A stretch of 9,700 nucleotides of DNA from Actinomycetota bacterium. GTDB lineage: Bacteria; Actinomycetota; UBA4738. The stretch is taken from assembly GCA_005888465.1 (NCBI GenBank), contig VAYJ01000092.1:1-9700 (forward strand), read 5' to 3'. This document shows, piece after piece, positions 1-6,370 of this stretch. The notes under the pieces are model-generated. The model worked only from the letters and a program-made list of their open reading frames with translations. It was not told the DNA's origin and made no database searches. Made by a program: the position numbers and the translations under genes. The number at the start of each line of letters is the position of its first letter. Within the stretch, counting starts at the first letter, position 1.

Positions 1-225
1 GTGAAGGACGAGGGTGGCGACGACACAATCGACATGATGCGCGGCTGGGGCGATGTCGAGTTCGTCGCCACCGACCACCGCGTGCCGACCATCTACTACG
101 GTCCGGGCACCGTCGCGGCCGCCCACACGGCCGACGAGTACATCGATCTCGACCAGTACCACACCGGCGTCGCCGTCTACGAGCGCGCGATCCGAGAATT
201 TCTGGAGACGGCGAAAGCTTCCTGA
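1..225 (+). CDS. M20 family metallopeptidase, C-terminal fragment
   Basis: This is the 3' end of a gene that begins before the window; the GTG at position 1 is probably internal, because M20 enzymes are usually about 400 residues. The 74 visible residues match the end of the catalytic domain of ArgE/DapE-type zinc peptidases and deacylases: a GD-x-E-F-x-AT-DHR stretch, the short strand VPTIYYGPG (residues 28-36), then AHTADEYIDLD (41-51), whose His42 is the usual last zinc ligand. A final amphipathic helix ends in EFLETAKAS. The family hydrolyses N-acyl or peptide bonds in the cytoplasm with two zinc ions. The substrate cannot be told from this fragment. It stops at a TGA and is followed by 60 bases before the next start. 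Family assignment is fairly sure; specificity is unknown. Confidence 0.8.
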   Translation: MKDEGGDDTIDMMRGWGDVEFVATDHRVPTIYYGPGTVAAAHTADEYIDLDQYHTGVAVYERAIREFLETAKAS

Positions 226-246
226 GGACGACGCTCGACGCTGCGT

Positions 247-275
247 TTGACAAGAAGTCCGCGCTACCGTAATAC
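247..275 (+). promoter_or_regulatory. Sigma-70-like promoter for the short secreted protein
   Basis: A perfect -35 hexamer TTGACA (247-252) is followed by a 17-base spacer and TAATAC (270-275) as a poor -10, matching the consensus at three positions. The expected transcription start is near 282, four bases before the ATG at 286, so the message would be almost leaderless. That agrees with the absence of a Shine-Dalgarno before the ATG. The TTG of the -35 box could also be misread as a start codon for a 13-residue longer protein; I reject that reading. Confidence 0.4.
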
Positions 276-285
276 CCCGCTAGCA

Positions 286-786
286 ATGAAGCGCTCGATC
301 TGGCTCGTCTGGCTCCTCCTGAGTCTGATGGTAGGCCTCACGCCGATGGCGTGGGCAAGTCCTCCCAATCCTACCTGGATCACAGGCATCTACGACGTTC
401 GAGACTTTGACGATGTCGTCAGCTATCTGACGGGCGACATGGCGGGCATCCCTGCGCCACCCGTCGTATACAAATTCGAACTGCTTACCTGTGTCCCCGC
501 AAGTCCCCCTCCTGATCAGAGACCAGAGGTGTGTCTCCTCTCCCCTAATCCTCCCCGCGCGCCACCCCTCCCCCGCGTAGCTGACCGCCACCCAGAGCCG
601 CGTTGCTCGCGGTCCCTTACCGATCGACCGTCGCGCCGTCTTGTGAGGCGGTCTGGTTATTGCGGGCCGACGGATCCCGCTCGTAACGGCTTCCCCGATC
701 CTGCGAGGAGTGTTTCTGGCGCCGAAGGCTCCCGGCCGGCGCCCAACAGGAGACCCCGATGCCGAAGGTCGATGTCGAGAAACTGA
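286..786 (+). CDS. Short exported protein of unknown function, C-terminus probably frameshifted
   Basis: I do not recognise a function. From the ATG at 286 the protein begins with a clear signal peptide: MKRS, a hydrophobic core of Trp/Leu/Val/Met (residues 5-20) and a cleavage site at AWA-S near residue 24. A mature start SPPNPTWITGIYDVRDFDD follows, continuing to about residue 68 with ordinary composition. From about residue 70 (position 495) onward the reading becomes Pro/Arg/Ser-rich and no longer looks like a protein, and the frame runs 28 bases into the next gene, which has its own good ribosome binding site at 748. A one-base slip in the C-rich run around 560-575 would bring the TAG at about 576-578 into frame and end the protein at roughly 97 residues. 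The true end is therefore probably near 580. I recall similar short exported proteins with a P-x-W-I-x-G-I-Y-D start in uncultured soil bacteria, but that is from memory. Confidence 0.5.
   Translation: MKRSIWLVWLLLSLMVGLTPMAWASPPNPTWITGIYDVRDFDDVVSYLTGDMAGIPAPPVVYKFELLTCVPASPPPDQRPEVCLLSPNPPRAPPLPRVADRHPEPRCSRSLTDRPSRRLVRRSGYCGPTDPARNGFPDPARSVSGAEGSRPAPNRRPRCRRSMSRN
748..753 (+). promoter_or_regulatory. Ribosome binding site of the frameshifted gene
   Basis: AGGAGA lies five bases before the ATG at 759. It fixes that ATG as the true start of the broken gene and argues that the preceding reading frame, which runs through it to 786, is not coding here. Confidence 0.65.
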
Positions 787-1610
787 AGGCTGTGATGACG
801 GCGGAGAAGAATCAGCGCATCGCCGAATCAAGATTCCATCGGGCAGACGTGAGTCAGGCCCCAGAGCTCGTCAAGAACCCCGCAGCCCTCCAGGAGGCCG
901 CCCGATCCTATTTCACCAAGACCGGCCTAGGCGTCGCCAACATCGATCGGCTCCTCGCGAAACGCCAGAAGGAATGGAACGAGTATTCGACGAACAGCGC
1001 GAGGAGCGGCTGAAGAACGCCGCGGCCCGTGAGAAGACGTTTCGTCAGGGATTGGCGAGCCAGCGCGAGGCGTTGGAGCCTCTCGCGCGTCCGCCGGTTT
1101 TGCCATTCACGCCCTACTACCTGTATCTGGACACGCCGTTCCTGATCTGGGAGATTCCCCATCCCACCCTCGATTTGCTGCGGGATTCACATGTCGAGTC
1201 CTTCGGGAGCTGGGTCCGAATCAACGTCGACTACAAAAACGGGATCGAACCAGACATGGTTCACGTTTTGCTACTCTGGTTCTGTGACGACCCAAGGGCG
1301 ACGTCACCGGCTCTATTTGGAAGCAACCGGACCGACGTTCCCCGAATCTTTCTGGAAGACGGACGACAGCCATTCGCAATCGTTCGATCACGTGCCGGTC
1401 AATCTGAGCTATCCGATGTTTCGAATCCCTCCGAAATCGGTGGCCGTGTTCGAAGTAAGTGCGCATTTCACATTCGGGTTCACGAGTGGGGGGTTGTGCT
1501 TGAGGGACGCAATCAATGCGGACTTCGCCAGCACGGATTTGAACTATTTGATCATGTGTCCGTTTATCACTCTCGAGGTTCTGTCGGCTTGGGATCGCCC
1601 GCAAGCATGA
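759..1610 (+). pseudogene. Gene of unknown function with two compensating frameshifts
   Basis: Three consecutive segments look coding but lie in different frames. Segment 1 (759 to about 975) begins MPKVDVEKLKAVM after a good Shine-Dalgarno and is charged and helical. Segment 2 (about 975 to 1285, one base back) continues as a charged helix, FDEQREERLKNAAAREKTF, then changes to an aromatic, beta-like part, PPVLPFTPYYLYLDTPFLIW and GSWVRINVDYKNG. Segment 3 (about 1285 to 1610, back in the first frame) reads GRRHRLYLEATGPTFPESF and ends in a beta-rich part with MCPFITLEVLS before TGA. The first shift, near 965-985, acts as a one-base loss; the second, near 1275-1295, as a one-base gain. The total is 852 bases, exactly 284 codons, so the intact product would be about 283 residues: an N-terminal coiled-coil-like helix and a C-terminal beta domain, with no signal peptide. 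I do not recognise the family. Alternatives are assembly errors, or two or three overlapping genes (an ATG at 974 could start the middle one, but AGAAGGA directly abuts it). Confidence 0.55.
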
Positions 1611-1633
1611 GAATGCACACGGAGTAGCTCGCC

Positions 1634-1670
1634 CCCTCACCCTGCCCTCTCCCCCTATCGGGGGAAAGGG
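1634..1670. repeat. REP-like palindromic repeat, degenerate copy
   Basis: The left half (1634-1655) is nearly the same sequence as the left arm of the palindrome at 5898-5944, differing at two positions. The right arm has decayed: only 1645-1655 can pair with 1660-1670 across a TATC loop, with one mismatch (GGGGGAAAGGG). It sits between the frameshifted gene and the ABC operon and may act as a terminator-like hairpin, but no T-tract follows. Confidence 0.6.
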
Positions 1671-1703
1671 ATGTTCAGGCGCCGATCTGGTCAAAGCGCT
1701 TGT

Positions 1704-1732
1704 TTGACGTGCCGCTGGCGATCTGGCACGAT
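1704..1732 (+). promoter_or_regulatory. Possible promoter of the ABC transporter operon
   Basis: TTGACG (1704-1709) matches the -35 consensus at five of six positions. A 17-base spacer leads to CACGAT (1727-1732), a weak -10. Predicted initiation near 1739 leaves an eight-base leader before the ATG at 1747, which lacks a Shine-Dalgarno. The spacing is right but the -10 is poor. Confidence 0.3.
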
Positions 1733-1746
1733 CGGCCGACATCACC

Positions 1747-2865
1747 ATGACCGCTTCGCACGGCGCCGAGCTCGAGCTGGTGGCGGTGTCCAAGTCGTTC
1801 GGAGCCGTGCTCGCGGTGGACGACGTCTCCCTCAGCGTGGCCTCCGGCGAATTCCTGACCCTGCTCGGCCCGAGCGGCTCAGGAAAGACGACAACCCTCA
1901 TGATGATCGCCGGGTTCGAATCGGCCACGGCCGGCGAGATCCTGCTGGGAGGCCGCCGGCTCACTCACGTACCCCCGTACCGGCGAAACCTCGGCATGGT
2001 GTTCCAGCACTACGCGCTCTTCCCCCACATGACGGTCTACGACAACCTCGCCTTCCCCCTCCGCACGCGCGGAGTGACGCGGGCCGAGGCCGACCGGCGT
2101 GTGGAGGAAGCGCTGGCCCGTGTGCGACTCCCGGGCTACGGGGCCCGCTTCCCGGCGCAGCTCAGCGGTGGCCAGCAGCAGCGCGTGGCCCTCGCGCGCG
2201 CGCTCGTCTACGGGCCGCCCGTCCTGCTCATGGACGAGCCCCTCGGCGCTCTCGACAAGAAGCTGCGCGAGCAGATGCAGCTCGAGATCAAGCACATCCA
2301 GCGGGAGCTCCGGCTCACCGTGATCTACGTCACGCACGACCAGGAAGAGGCGCTGACCATGTCGGACCGGATCGCGGTCATGCGCCAAGGACGGATCGTG
2401 CAGCTGGGACCGCCCGAAGACCTCTACGAGCGTCCGGCGGACCAGTTCGTCGCCGACTTCATCGGCGAGTCGAACTTTCTCGAGGTCACCGTGCGGGGCG
2501 TCGAGGGCGACGTCGCCACCGCCCTGACCGACGACGGGCTCGATGTGTCTCTCGCCGTGGGAGACGTCGGCGCGGACGGCACGCGGCTGACGCTGGCCCT
2601 TCGCCCCGAGCGGGTCCGGCTCGCCCCCGCGAGCGGCCAGGGTCGGGCGCCGATCTCCCTCGACGCGAGCGGGTATCGGTGGTGGAACGGCGTGATCGAA
2701 GAGGTGGTATACATCGGAGCGACGCGGAAGTACCAGGTGCGGCTGGGCGGGCAGCTCCTCGTTGCGCAGCAGCAGGCGGGCGCCGATGTCCCGTGCTTCC
2801 GCGAAGGCGAGAACGTGGACGTCGGCTGGTCGATGGCCGATCTGCGGGTCGTGCACAAACACTAA
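1747..2865 (+). CDS. ABC transporter ATP-binding protein, spermidine/putrescine (PotA) type
   Basis: This is the cytoplasmic ATPase that drives the importer encoded by the next two genes. In 372 residues it shows Walker A GPSGSGKTT (41-49), Q-loop VFQHYALFPHMTV (85-97, Gln87), signature LSGGQ (139-143), Walker B VLLMDEP (159-165), D-loop GALD (167-170) and switch His197 in VTHDQEEAL. A C-terminal regulatory TOBE-type domain follows (about 240-370, with LALRPERVRL), as in PotA, FbpC and CysA-type proteins. All catalytic residues are present and the length is normal for the PotA group. The ATG at 1747 was chosen because the conserved N-terminal strand LELVAVSKSFG begins at once after it. The binding-protein gene starts 13 bases after the TAA, so the two are in one operon. 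The substrate is set by the binding protein; polyamines are the family default, not proven here. Confidence 0.93.
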   Translation: MTASHGAELELVAVSKSFGAVLAVDDVSLSVASGEFLTLLGPSGSGKTTTLMMIAGFESATAGEILLGGRRLTHVPPYRRNLGMVFQHYALFPHMTVYDNLAFPLRTRGVTRAEADRRVEEALARVRLPGYGARFPAQLSGGQQQRVALARALVYGPPVLLMDEPLGALDKKLREQMQLEIKHIQRELRLTVIYVTHDQEEALTMSDRIAVMRQGRIVQLGPPEDLYERPADQFVADFIGESNFLEVTVRGVEGDVATALTDDGLDVSLAVGDVGADGTRLTLALRPERVRLAPASGQGRAPISLDASGYRWWNGVIEEVVYIGATRKYQVRLGGQLLVAQQQAGADVPCFREGENVDVGWSMADLRVVHKH

Positions 2866-2867
2866 TC

Positions 2868-2873
2868 AGGAGA
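2868..2873 (+). promoter_or_regulatory. Ribosome binding site of the binding-protein gene
   Basis: AGGAGA sits five bases before the ATG at 2879. It decides that start over in-frame codons further upstream, which lie inside the ATPase gene, and places the signal peptide directly at the N-terminus. Confidence 0.7.
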
Positions 2874-2878
2874 CATCC

Positions 2879-3961
2879 ATGCGAAGACAGGCCGGAACGT
2901 TGACGTCACTCCTCGGGGTGGCCCTGCTCGGGCTGGCGGTCGGCACTCTGCTCGTCGCGCCCCCGGGCGCGGTCGGGCAGGACAAGGGCAAGGTGGTCGT
3001 CCAGATCGGCGGCGGCGACTGGGCCGATGCCAACTTCGAGGCGTACGTGGCGCCCTTCGAGAAGGAGACGGGGATCAAGGTCGTGGCCGTGCGCGACTGG
3101 ATGTCCATCGCCAAGCTCAAGCTGATGGTGGAGAGCAAGAAGGTGGAGCTGGACGTGGCCGACATTCCGCGGCTGCACTACCTGAGCGCGGTCAAGGCGA
3201 ACTACCTCGAGAAGATCGACTACGGCGTCTACAGCAAGGCGGAGCTGTCCAAGATCGACGACCTTTCGAAGCAGGCCTACGGGGTGGGCGCGGCGTACTT
3301 CTCTTACGTCATGGCCTTCGACAAGCGCCCGACCACGTGGGCGGAGTTCTGGGACGCCAAGAAGTTCCCCGGCCCGCGCACGCTCCGCGCCGGCGTCTAC
3401 GGCACGGGCGCCTACGAGGAGGCCCTCCTGGCCGACGGCGTGCCGATGGACAAGCTCTACCCGATGGACGTCGATCGCGCCTTCAAGAGCCTCGACAAGA
3501 TCCGGCCCCACGTCACCACCTGGTGGAAGGAAGGCGCGGAGGGACAGCAGCTCTTCGCCGACAAGGTGGTCACGCTCGGCGACGTCTTCAACGGCCGGAT
3601 CGGCAACCTCCAGAAGAAGGGCATGCCGCTGGACATCGAGTGGAACCAGGGGAAGCTCCAGCTCGACTACTGGGTGATCCCGAAGGGCGCGCCGAACCCG
3701 CAGAACGCGCAGAAGTTCATCGAGTTCGCCACGCGGGCCAAGCGGCAGGGCGCGTTCAGCGAGCTGATTCCCTATGGGCCCACGAACGTGGCGGCCTTCG
3801 AGTACGTCAAGCCGGAGACGGCCAAGCAGCTGCCGACCTATCCGGCGAACCTCAAGAAGCAGTTCCACCGCAACGAGGACTGGTACGCCGAGACCGGCCC
3901 CGGCGGCAAGAGCAATCTCGAGCTGATCATCGAGCGCTGGAACAGGTGGACGGTCCAGTAG
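2879..3961 (+). CDS. Periplasmic substrate-binding protein of the PotD-like ABC importer
   Basis: A 360-residue exported protein. Residues 1-34 form a signal peptide: MRRQ, a hydrophobic core at about 9-27 and probable cleavage at AVG-Q near 33. There is no lipobox cysteine, so it should be a free periplasmic protein. The mature part has the order of a type 2 periplasmic binding protein of the spermidine/putrescine class: VVVQIGGGDWADANFEAYVA (39-58), PFEKETGIKVV (59-69), ELDVADIPRLHYL (90-102), the hinge-side segment AYFSYVMAFDKRPTTWAEFW (139-158), DYWVIPKGAPNPQNAQKFIE (263-282) and the final helix ELIIERWNRW. It captures the substrate and delivers it to the fused permease. The usual metal- or sulfate-binder hallmarks are not evident; the ligand could be a polyamine or another cationic or amino-acid-like molecule. 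It is the second gene of the operon. Confidence 0.88.
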   Translation: MRRQAGTLTSLLGVALLGLAVGTLLVAPPGAVGQDKGKVVVQIGGGDWADANFEAYVAPFEKETGIKVVAVRDWMSIAKLKLMVESKKVELDVADIPRLHYLSAVKANYLEKIDYGVYSKAELSKIDDLSKQAYGVGAAYFSYVMAFDKRPTTWAEFWDAKKFPGPRTLRAGVYGTGAYEEALLADGVPMDKLYPMDVDRAFKSLDKIRPHVTTWWKEGAEGQQLFADKVVTLGDVFNGRIGNLQKKGMPLDIEWNQGKLQLDYWVIPKGAPNPQNAQKFIEFATRAKRQGAFSELIPYGPTNVAAFEYVKPETAKQLPTYPANLKKQFHRNEDWYAETGPGGKSNLELIIERWNRWTVQ

Positions 3962-5871
3962 TCACCGCCGCGTCGTCCCGGGCGCGCACCCCGCGTCCGG
4001 GACGAGGCTCTCCTTTGCGGGCCCTGCAAGAGGCGGCCGCCGCGCGGTGGCAGGGCACCGTCGGATTGCTGGTTCTTCCCGCCGTAGTGTTCCTGCTCGT
4101 CTTCTACGCCTTCCCGCTGGTGCGGCTCCTGCTCGTGAGCGTCGAGGCCCCGCGCTGGAGCCTCACCCACTATGCCGACTTCTTCACGGAGCCGGCTTAT
4201 CTGCGGATCCTCACGCGCACCTTCCGCGTGAGCCTCACCGTCACCTTCTGCTGCCTCCTCCTCGGGTACCCGACCGCGTACGTCCTGTTGCGCGTCAGCG
4301 GGCGACGGCGGCGGTTCCTCCTGCTGCTGGTCATCGTGCCGTATCTGACGAGCTTCCTGGTCCGGACCTACGCGTGGATGGTGCTGCTCGGTCCGAAGGG
4401 AATCATCAACTCGCTCCTGCTCAAGGCCGGGCTCATCGACACGCCGCTGAAGCTGCTCTACAGTGCCGTCGGCGTGCACGTCGGCATGGTGCACGTGCTG
4501 CTGCCGTTGATGATCCTGCCGCTCTACAGCGTCATGGTGGGCATCGACCGCACGCTGCCGCGGGCGGCCCAGACGCTGGGCGCCGGGCCCCTGCGCACGT
4601 TCCTCCGCGTGTTCCTCCCCCTGAGCCTGCCCGGGGTGCGGAGCGGCTGCGTGCTCGTGTTCCTGGTCGCGCTCGGCTTCTACATCACGCCCGCCATGCT
4701 CGGCGGCCTGCGGGACTCGATGATCGCCATGCTGATCGAGTCCCAGATCACGCAGCTCGTGAACTGGGGATTCGCCGCAACCGCGGCCGTCGTCCTCCTC
4801 GCCGTTACGCTGGGGGGCTTCTCGCTCGCGGGGCGGGTGAGCGGGATGACCCTGCTGGTGGCCTCCGAGGTAGCGGGCCAGACGGTCCCGGCCGTGACGT
4901 GGGACGGGATCGCCGGCAGTCGGCAGAGGGAAGGGCGACCCTGGATGCCGCGCCTCCTCCATCTCGCGCCGGTCGCCGCGCTCGGGCGGCGGCTGGACGC
5001 GGTGATGAGCGCGTGGCGCCGGCGCCGCTGGGCGCGTCTGCAAGGACGTGAGATGCGCGGGGCCGGCCGCGGGCGCGCGGCGCTCGACCTCTACGCCGGC
5101 GCCGTGTTCTTCTTCCTGATCCTGCCGACGTTCGTCGTCGTGCCGATCTCGCTCAGCGCAGGGGACTTCCTCGCCTTTCCCCCGCCGGGCTGGTCGCTCA
5201 AGTGGTACGCGTCCTACTTCAGCCAGCCGCCGTGGCTGCACGCCACGCTGCTCAGCTTCCAGGTCGCCGTCGTCACCATGCTGGCCTCGACGGTGCTGGG
5301 CACGCTGGCCGCGTATGGTGTCCTGCGCGGACGGCTGCGCCGGCGCACGCTGGTGGTCAGCCTCATGATCTCGCCGATCATCGTCCCCCCCATCGTCATC
5401 GGCGTGGCCATCTATGGGCTGCTCGCGCAGTGGAACCTCATCGGCCGCTTCCTCGGCCTGGTGATCGGCCACGCCATCGGCTCCATCGCCTACGTCATGG
5501 TGATCGTGAGCGCGACCCTCGCCGGCTTCGACCGGTCGCTGGAGCGGGCCGCCATGAGCCTGGGGGCCGGTCCCCTGCTGACCTTCCGCCGCGTGACCTT
5601 CCCGCTCATTCGGGCGGGCGTGCTGAGCGGCGCAGTGTTCGCGTTCATCCACTCCTTCGACGAGGTCATCATCACCATGTTCATCAGCGGCGTGCACGTC
5701 CAGACGCTGCCCCTCAAGATGTGGGAGGATATTCGCAACCAGATCGACCCGACCATCGCCGCCGTCTCCTCGATGCTGATCCTGTTGCCGGTCGCCTGGC
5801 TCGTCGTGCTCGAGGTTGTGCAAGGGCTGCAGCGGGCGACCACGCGCGCCGCCCCGGCCGATTCGGCCTAG
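3946..5871 (+). CDS. Fused ABC permease: PotB-like and PotC-like halves in one chain
   Basis: One uninterrupted frame encodes both membrane subunits of the importer, about 641 residues. The first half (about 40-310) has roughly six membrane helices, beginning VGLLVLPAVVFLLVFYAF, and an EAA coupling loop LPRAAQTLGAGPLRTF from residue 204. A basic linker (about 325-380, with SAWRRRRWARLQ) leads to the second half: new helices from AGAVFFFLILPTFVVVPISL, and a second EAA loop LERAAMSLGAGPLLTF from residue 532. These loops dock on the ATPase. PotB and PotC are normally separate proteins of 270-300 residues; fused permeases are known in related iron and thiamine importers. The start is uncertain: GTG 3946 overlaps the binding-protein gene by 16 bases, while TTG 4015 has GAGG seven bases upstream and still precedes the first helix. 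The frame closes with TAG at 5869-5871. Confidence 0.88.
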   Translation: MDGPVVTAASSRARTPRPGRGSPLRALQEAAAARWQGTVGLLVLPAVVFLLVFYAFPLVRLLLVSVEAPRWSLTHYADFFTEPAYLRILTRTFRVSLTVTFCCLLLGYPTAYVLLRVSGRRRRFLLLLVIVPYLTSFLVRTYAWMVLLGPKGIINSLLLKAGLIDTPLKLLYSAVGVHVGMVHVLLPLMILPLYSVMVGIDRTLPRAAQTLGAGPLRTFLRVFLPLSLPGVRSGCVLVFLVALGFYITPAMLGGLRDSMIAMLIESQITQLVNWGFAATAAVVLLAVTLGGFSLAGRVSGMTLLVASEVAGQTVPAVTWDGIAGSRQREGRPWMPRLLHLAPVAALGRRLDAVMSAWRRRRWARLQGREMRGAGRGRAALDLYAGAVFFFLILPTFVVVPISLSAGDFLAFPPPGWSLKWYASYFSQPPWLHATLLSFQVAVVTMLASTVLGTLAAYGVLRGRLRRRTLVVSLMISPIIVPPIVIGVAIYGLLAQWNLIGRFLGLVIGHAIGSIAYVMVIVSATLAGFDRSLERAAMSLGAGPLLTFRRVTFPLIRAGVLSGAVFAFIHSFDEVIITMFISGVHVQTLPLKMWEDIRNQIDPTIAAVSSMLILLPVAWLVVLEVVQGLQRATTRAAPADSA

Positions 5872-5897
5872 CCCGGACTATTCGCGAAACAGCGCCA

Positions 5898-5944
5898 CCC
5901 TCACTCTGCCCTCTCCCTCTCCGAGGGAGAGGGCAGGGTGAGGG
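5898..5944. repeat. REP-like palindrome, intact copy, possible operon terminator
   Basis: Two 22-base arms (5898-5919 and 5923-5944) are reverse complements at all but one position, a T that would form a G-U pair in RNA, around the three-base loop TCC. It lies 26 bases after the permease stop. The same left-arm sequence recurs at 1634-1655, so this is a dispersed repeat. Such a stable hairpin may terminate the operon transcript or protect its 3' end, although no T-run follows. Confidence 0.75.
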
Positions 5945-6003
5945 GGAGGCCGTGAATGATCATGAATGGCGCAGGAAGGGCCGCGGGTCCGCCGCGAGCG
6001 CGG

Positions 6004-6009
6004 TATGAT
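6004..6009 (+). promoter_or_regulatory. Candidate -10 box upstream of the selenoprotein gene
   Basis: TATGAT matches the -10 consensus at five of six positions. There is no recognisable -35 at 16-18 bases upstream (the site reads CCGCGG). If used, transcription would start near 6016, giving a leader of about 43 bases that contains the strong Shine-Dalgarno at 6046. Confidence 0.25.
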
Positions 6010-6045
6010 CGGGGCCGACGTCGCTAACACGCTGCTCATCCTGTC

Positions 6046-6052
6046 AAGGAGG
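6046..6052 (+). promoter_or_regulatory. Strong ribosome binding site of the selenoprotein gene
   Basis: AAGGAGG is a full-length anti-16S match six bases before the ATG at 6059. It is the best ribosome binding site in the window and sets the start of the UGA-containing gene, showing that this region is translated despite the in-frame TGA codons. Confidence 0.7.
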
Positions 6053-6058
6053 TCGTGC

Positions 6059-6331
6059 ATGGCGGAGGAAGGGACCAGGGTACGTCAGGAGTTCGCGGGG
6101 CTCCGATTCACGCCGGGATCGCTGGACAAGAAGACCGATACACTGCTCGCCTACGCCTGCGCGTTGATGGCGGGGTGACTCCCCTGAAGCAAGAATCGCT
6201 TCGCGGGCGCGAAGCAAGCGGGAGCAAGCGAGGACGAGCTTCGGGAGGCGACCTTCATTGCCATGCGCCAGGCCGCCGCGCGACTGCGCACGCTGGCGGA
6301 AGAGGCGACGGGGCTCGAGCTCGGAAAGTAG
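6059..6331 (+). CDS. Probable selenoprotein, AhpD/CMD-like, with UxxU in place of CxxC
   Basis: A 90-codon gene from the ATG after AAGGAGG to TAG at 6329-6331, interrupted only by TGA codons 40 (6176-6178) and 43 (6185-6187). Both flanks fit the small alpha-helical AhpD/carboxymuconolactone-decarboxylase family: residues 21-39 are SLDKKTDTLLAYACALMAG, where the family has an L-D-x-K-T helix just before its CxxC, and residues 54-69 are AGASEDELREATFIAM, the conserved helix after it. The TGA codons fall exactly on the two redox cysteines, giving U40-Leu-Pro-U43. AhpD-like selenoproteins are known in bacteria; members are peroxidase-linked or thiol-disulfide redox enzymes in the cytoplasm. Set against M. 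tuberculosis AhpD (Glu118, Cys130, Cys133, His137), the Glu and His positions are Thr28 and Arg47, so the chemistry may differ. A SECIS-like hairpin follows at 6198-6215. The alternative is a decayed gene with two nonsense mutations, which the exact placement and lack of other damage argue against. Confidence 0.75.
6198..6215 (+). promoter_or_regulatory. SECIS-like hairpin for UGA recoding
   Basis: GCTTCGC (6198-6204), loop GGGC (6205-6208) and GCGAAGC (6209-6215) form a perfect seven-base-pair stem with a G-rich tetraloop inside the coding region. Bacterial SECIS elements have a short apical loop with a G in its first two positions, roughly 16-37 bases after the UGA, and bind SelB. The loop begins 17 bases after the second TGA and 26 after the first, so a single hairpin could serve both. 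Confidence 0.55.
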
Positions 6332-6338
6332 TGCCGGC

Positions 6339-6370
6339 GCCGCGCTGGGGGCTCGACCCCTCAGCGCGGC
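6339..6370. terminator. Hairpin between convergent genes, probable bidirectional terminator
   Basis: GCCGCGCTG (6339-6347) pairs with CAGCGCGGC (6362-6370), and GGGG (6348-6351) with CCCC (6357-6360), leaving one bulged T at 6361 and a CTCGA loop. The 13-bp GC-rich stem fills the 29-base gap between the selenoprotein gene and the Rid gene and covers the Rid stop codon. No T-tract is present on either side, so intrinsic termination is likely but not certain. Confidence 0.5.

Noticed and set aside
719..744. GGCGCC...GGCGCC inverted repeat upstream of the frameshifted gene
   Set aside because: Only six base pairs around a 14-base loop in GC-rich DNA; expected by chance.
1011..1013. TGA in the first segment of the frameshifted gene as a further selenocysteine codon
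   Set aside because: The frame after it turns Arg-rich and meaningless, whereas the neighbouring frame continues a sensible protein; a frameshift explains it better.
1671..2903. Plus-strand open frame of 410 codons overlapping the ATPase gene
   Set aside because: Arg/Ala/Gly-rich out-of-frame reading; the ATPase with Walker motifs occupies the same DNA in another frame.
3838..5823. Long minus-strand open frame (661 codons) opposite the permease
   Set aside because: It is rich in His/Gln/Glu/Arg/Asp with no domain, the usual mirror of a GC-rich coding strand; the plus strand has clear permease helices and EAA loops.
6059..6178. A separate 39-residue protein ending at the first TGA
   Set aside because: The same frame continues with clear AhpD-family sequence to TAG 6329-6331; stopping at the TGA would cut the fold in half before its active site.
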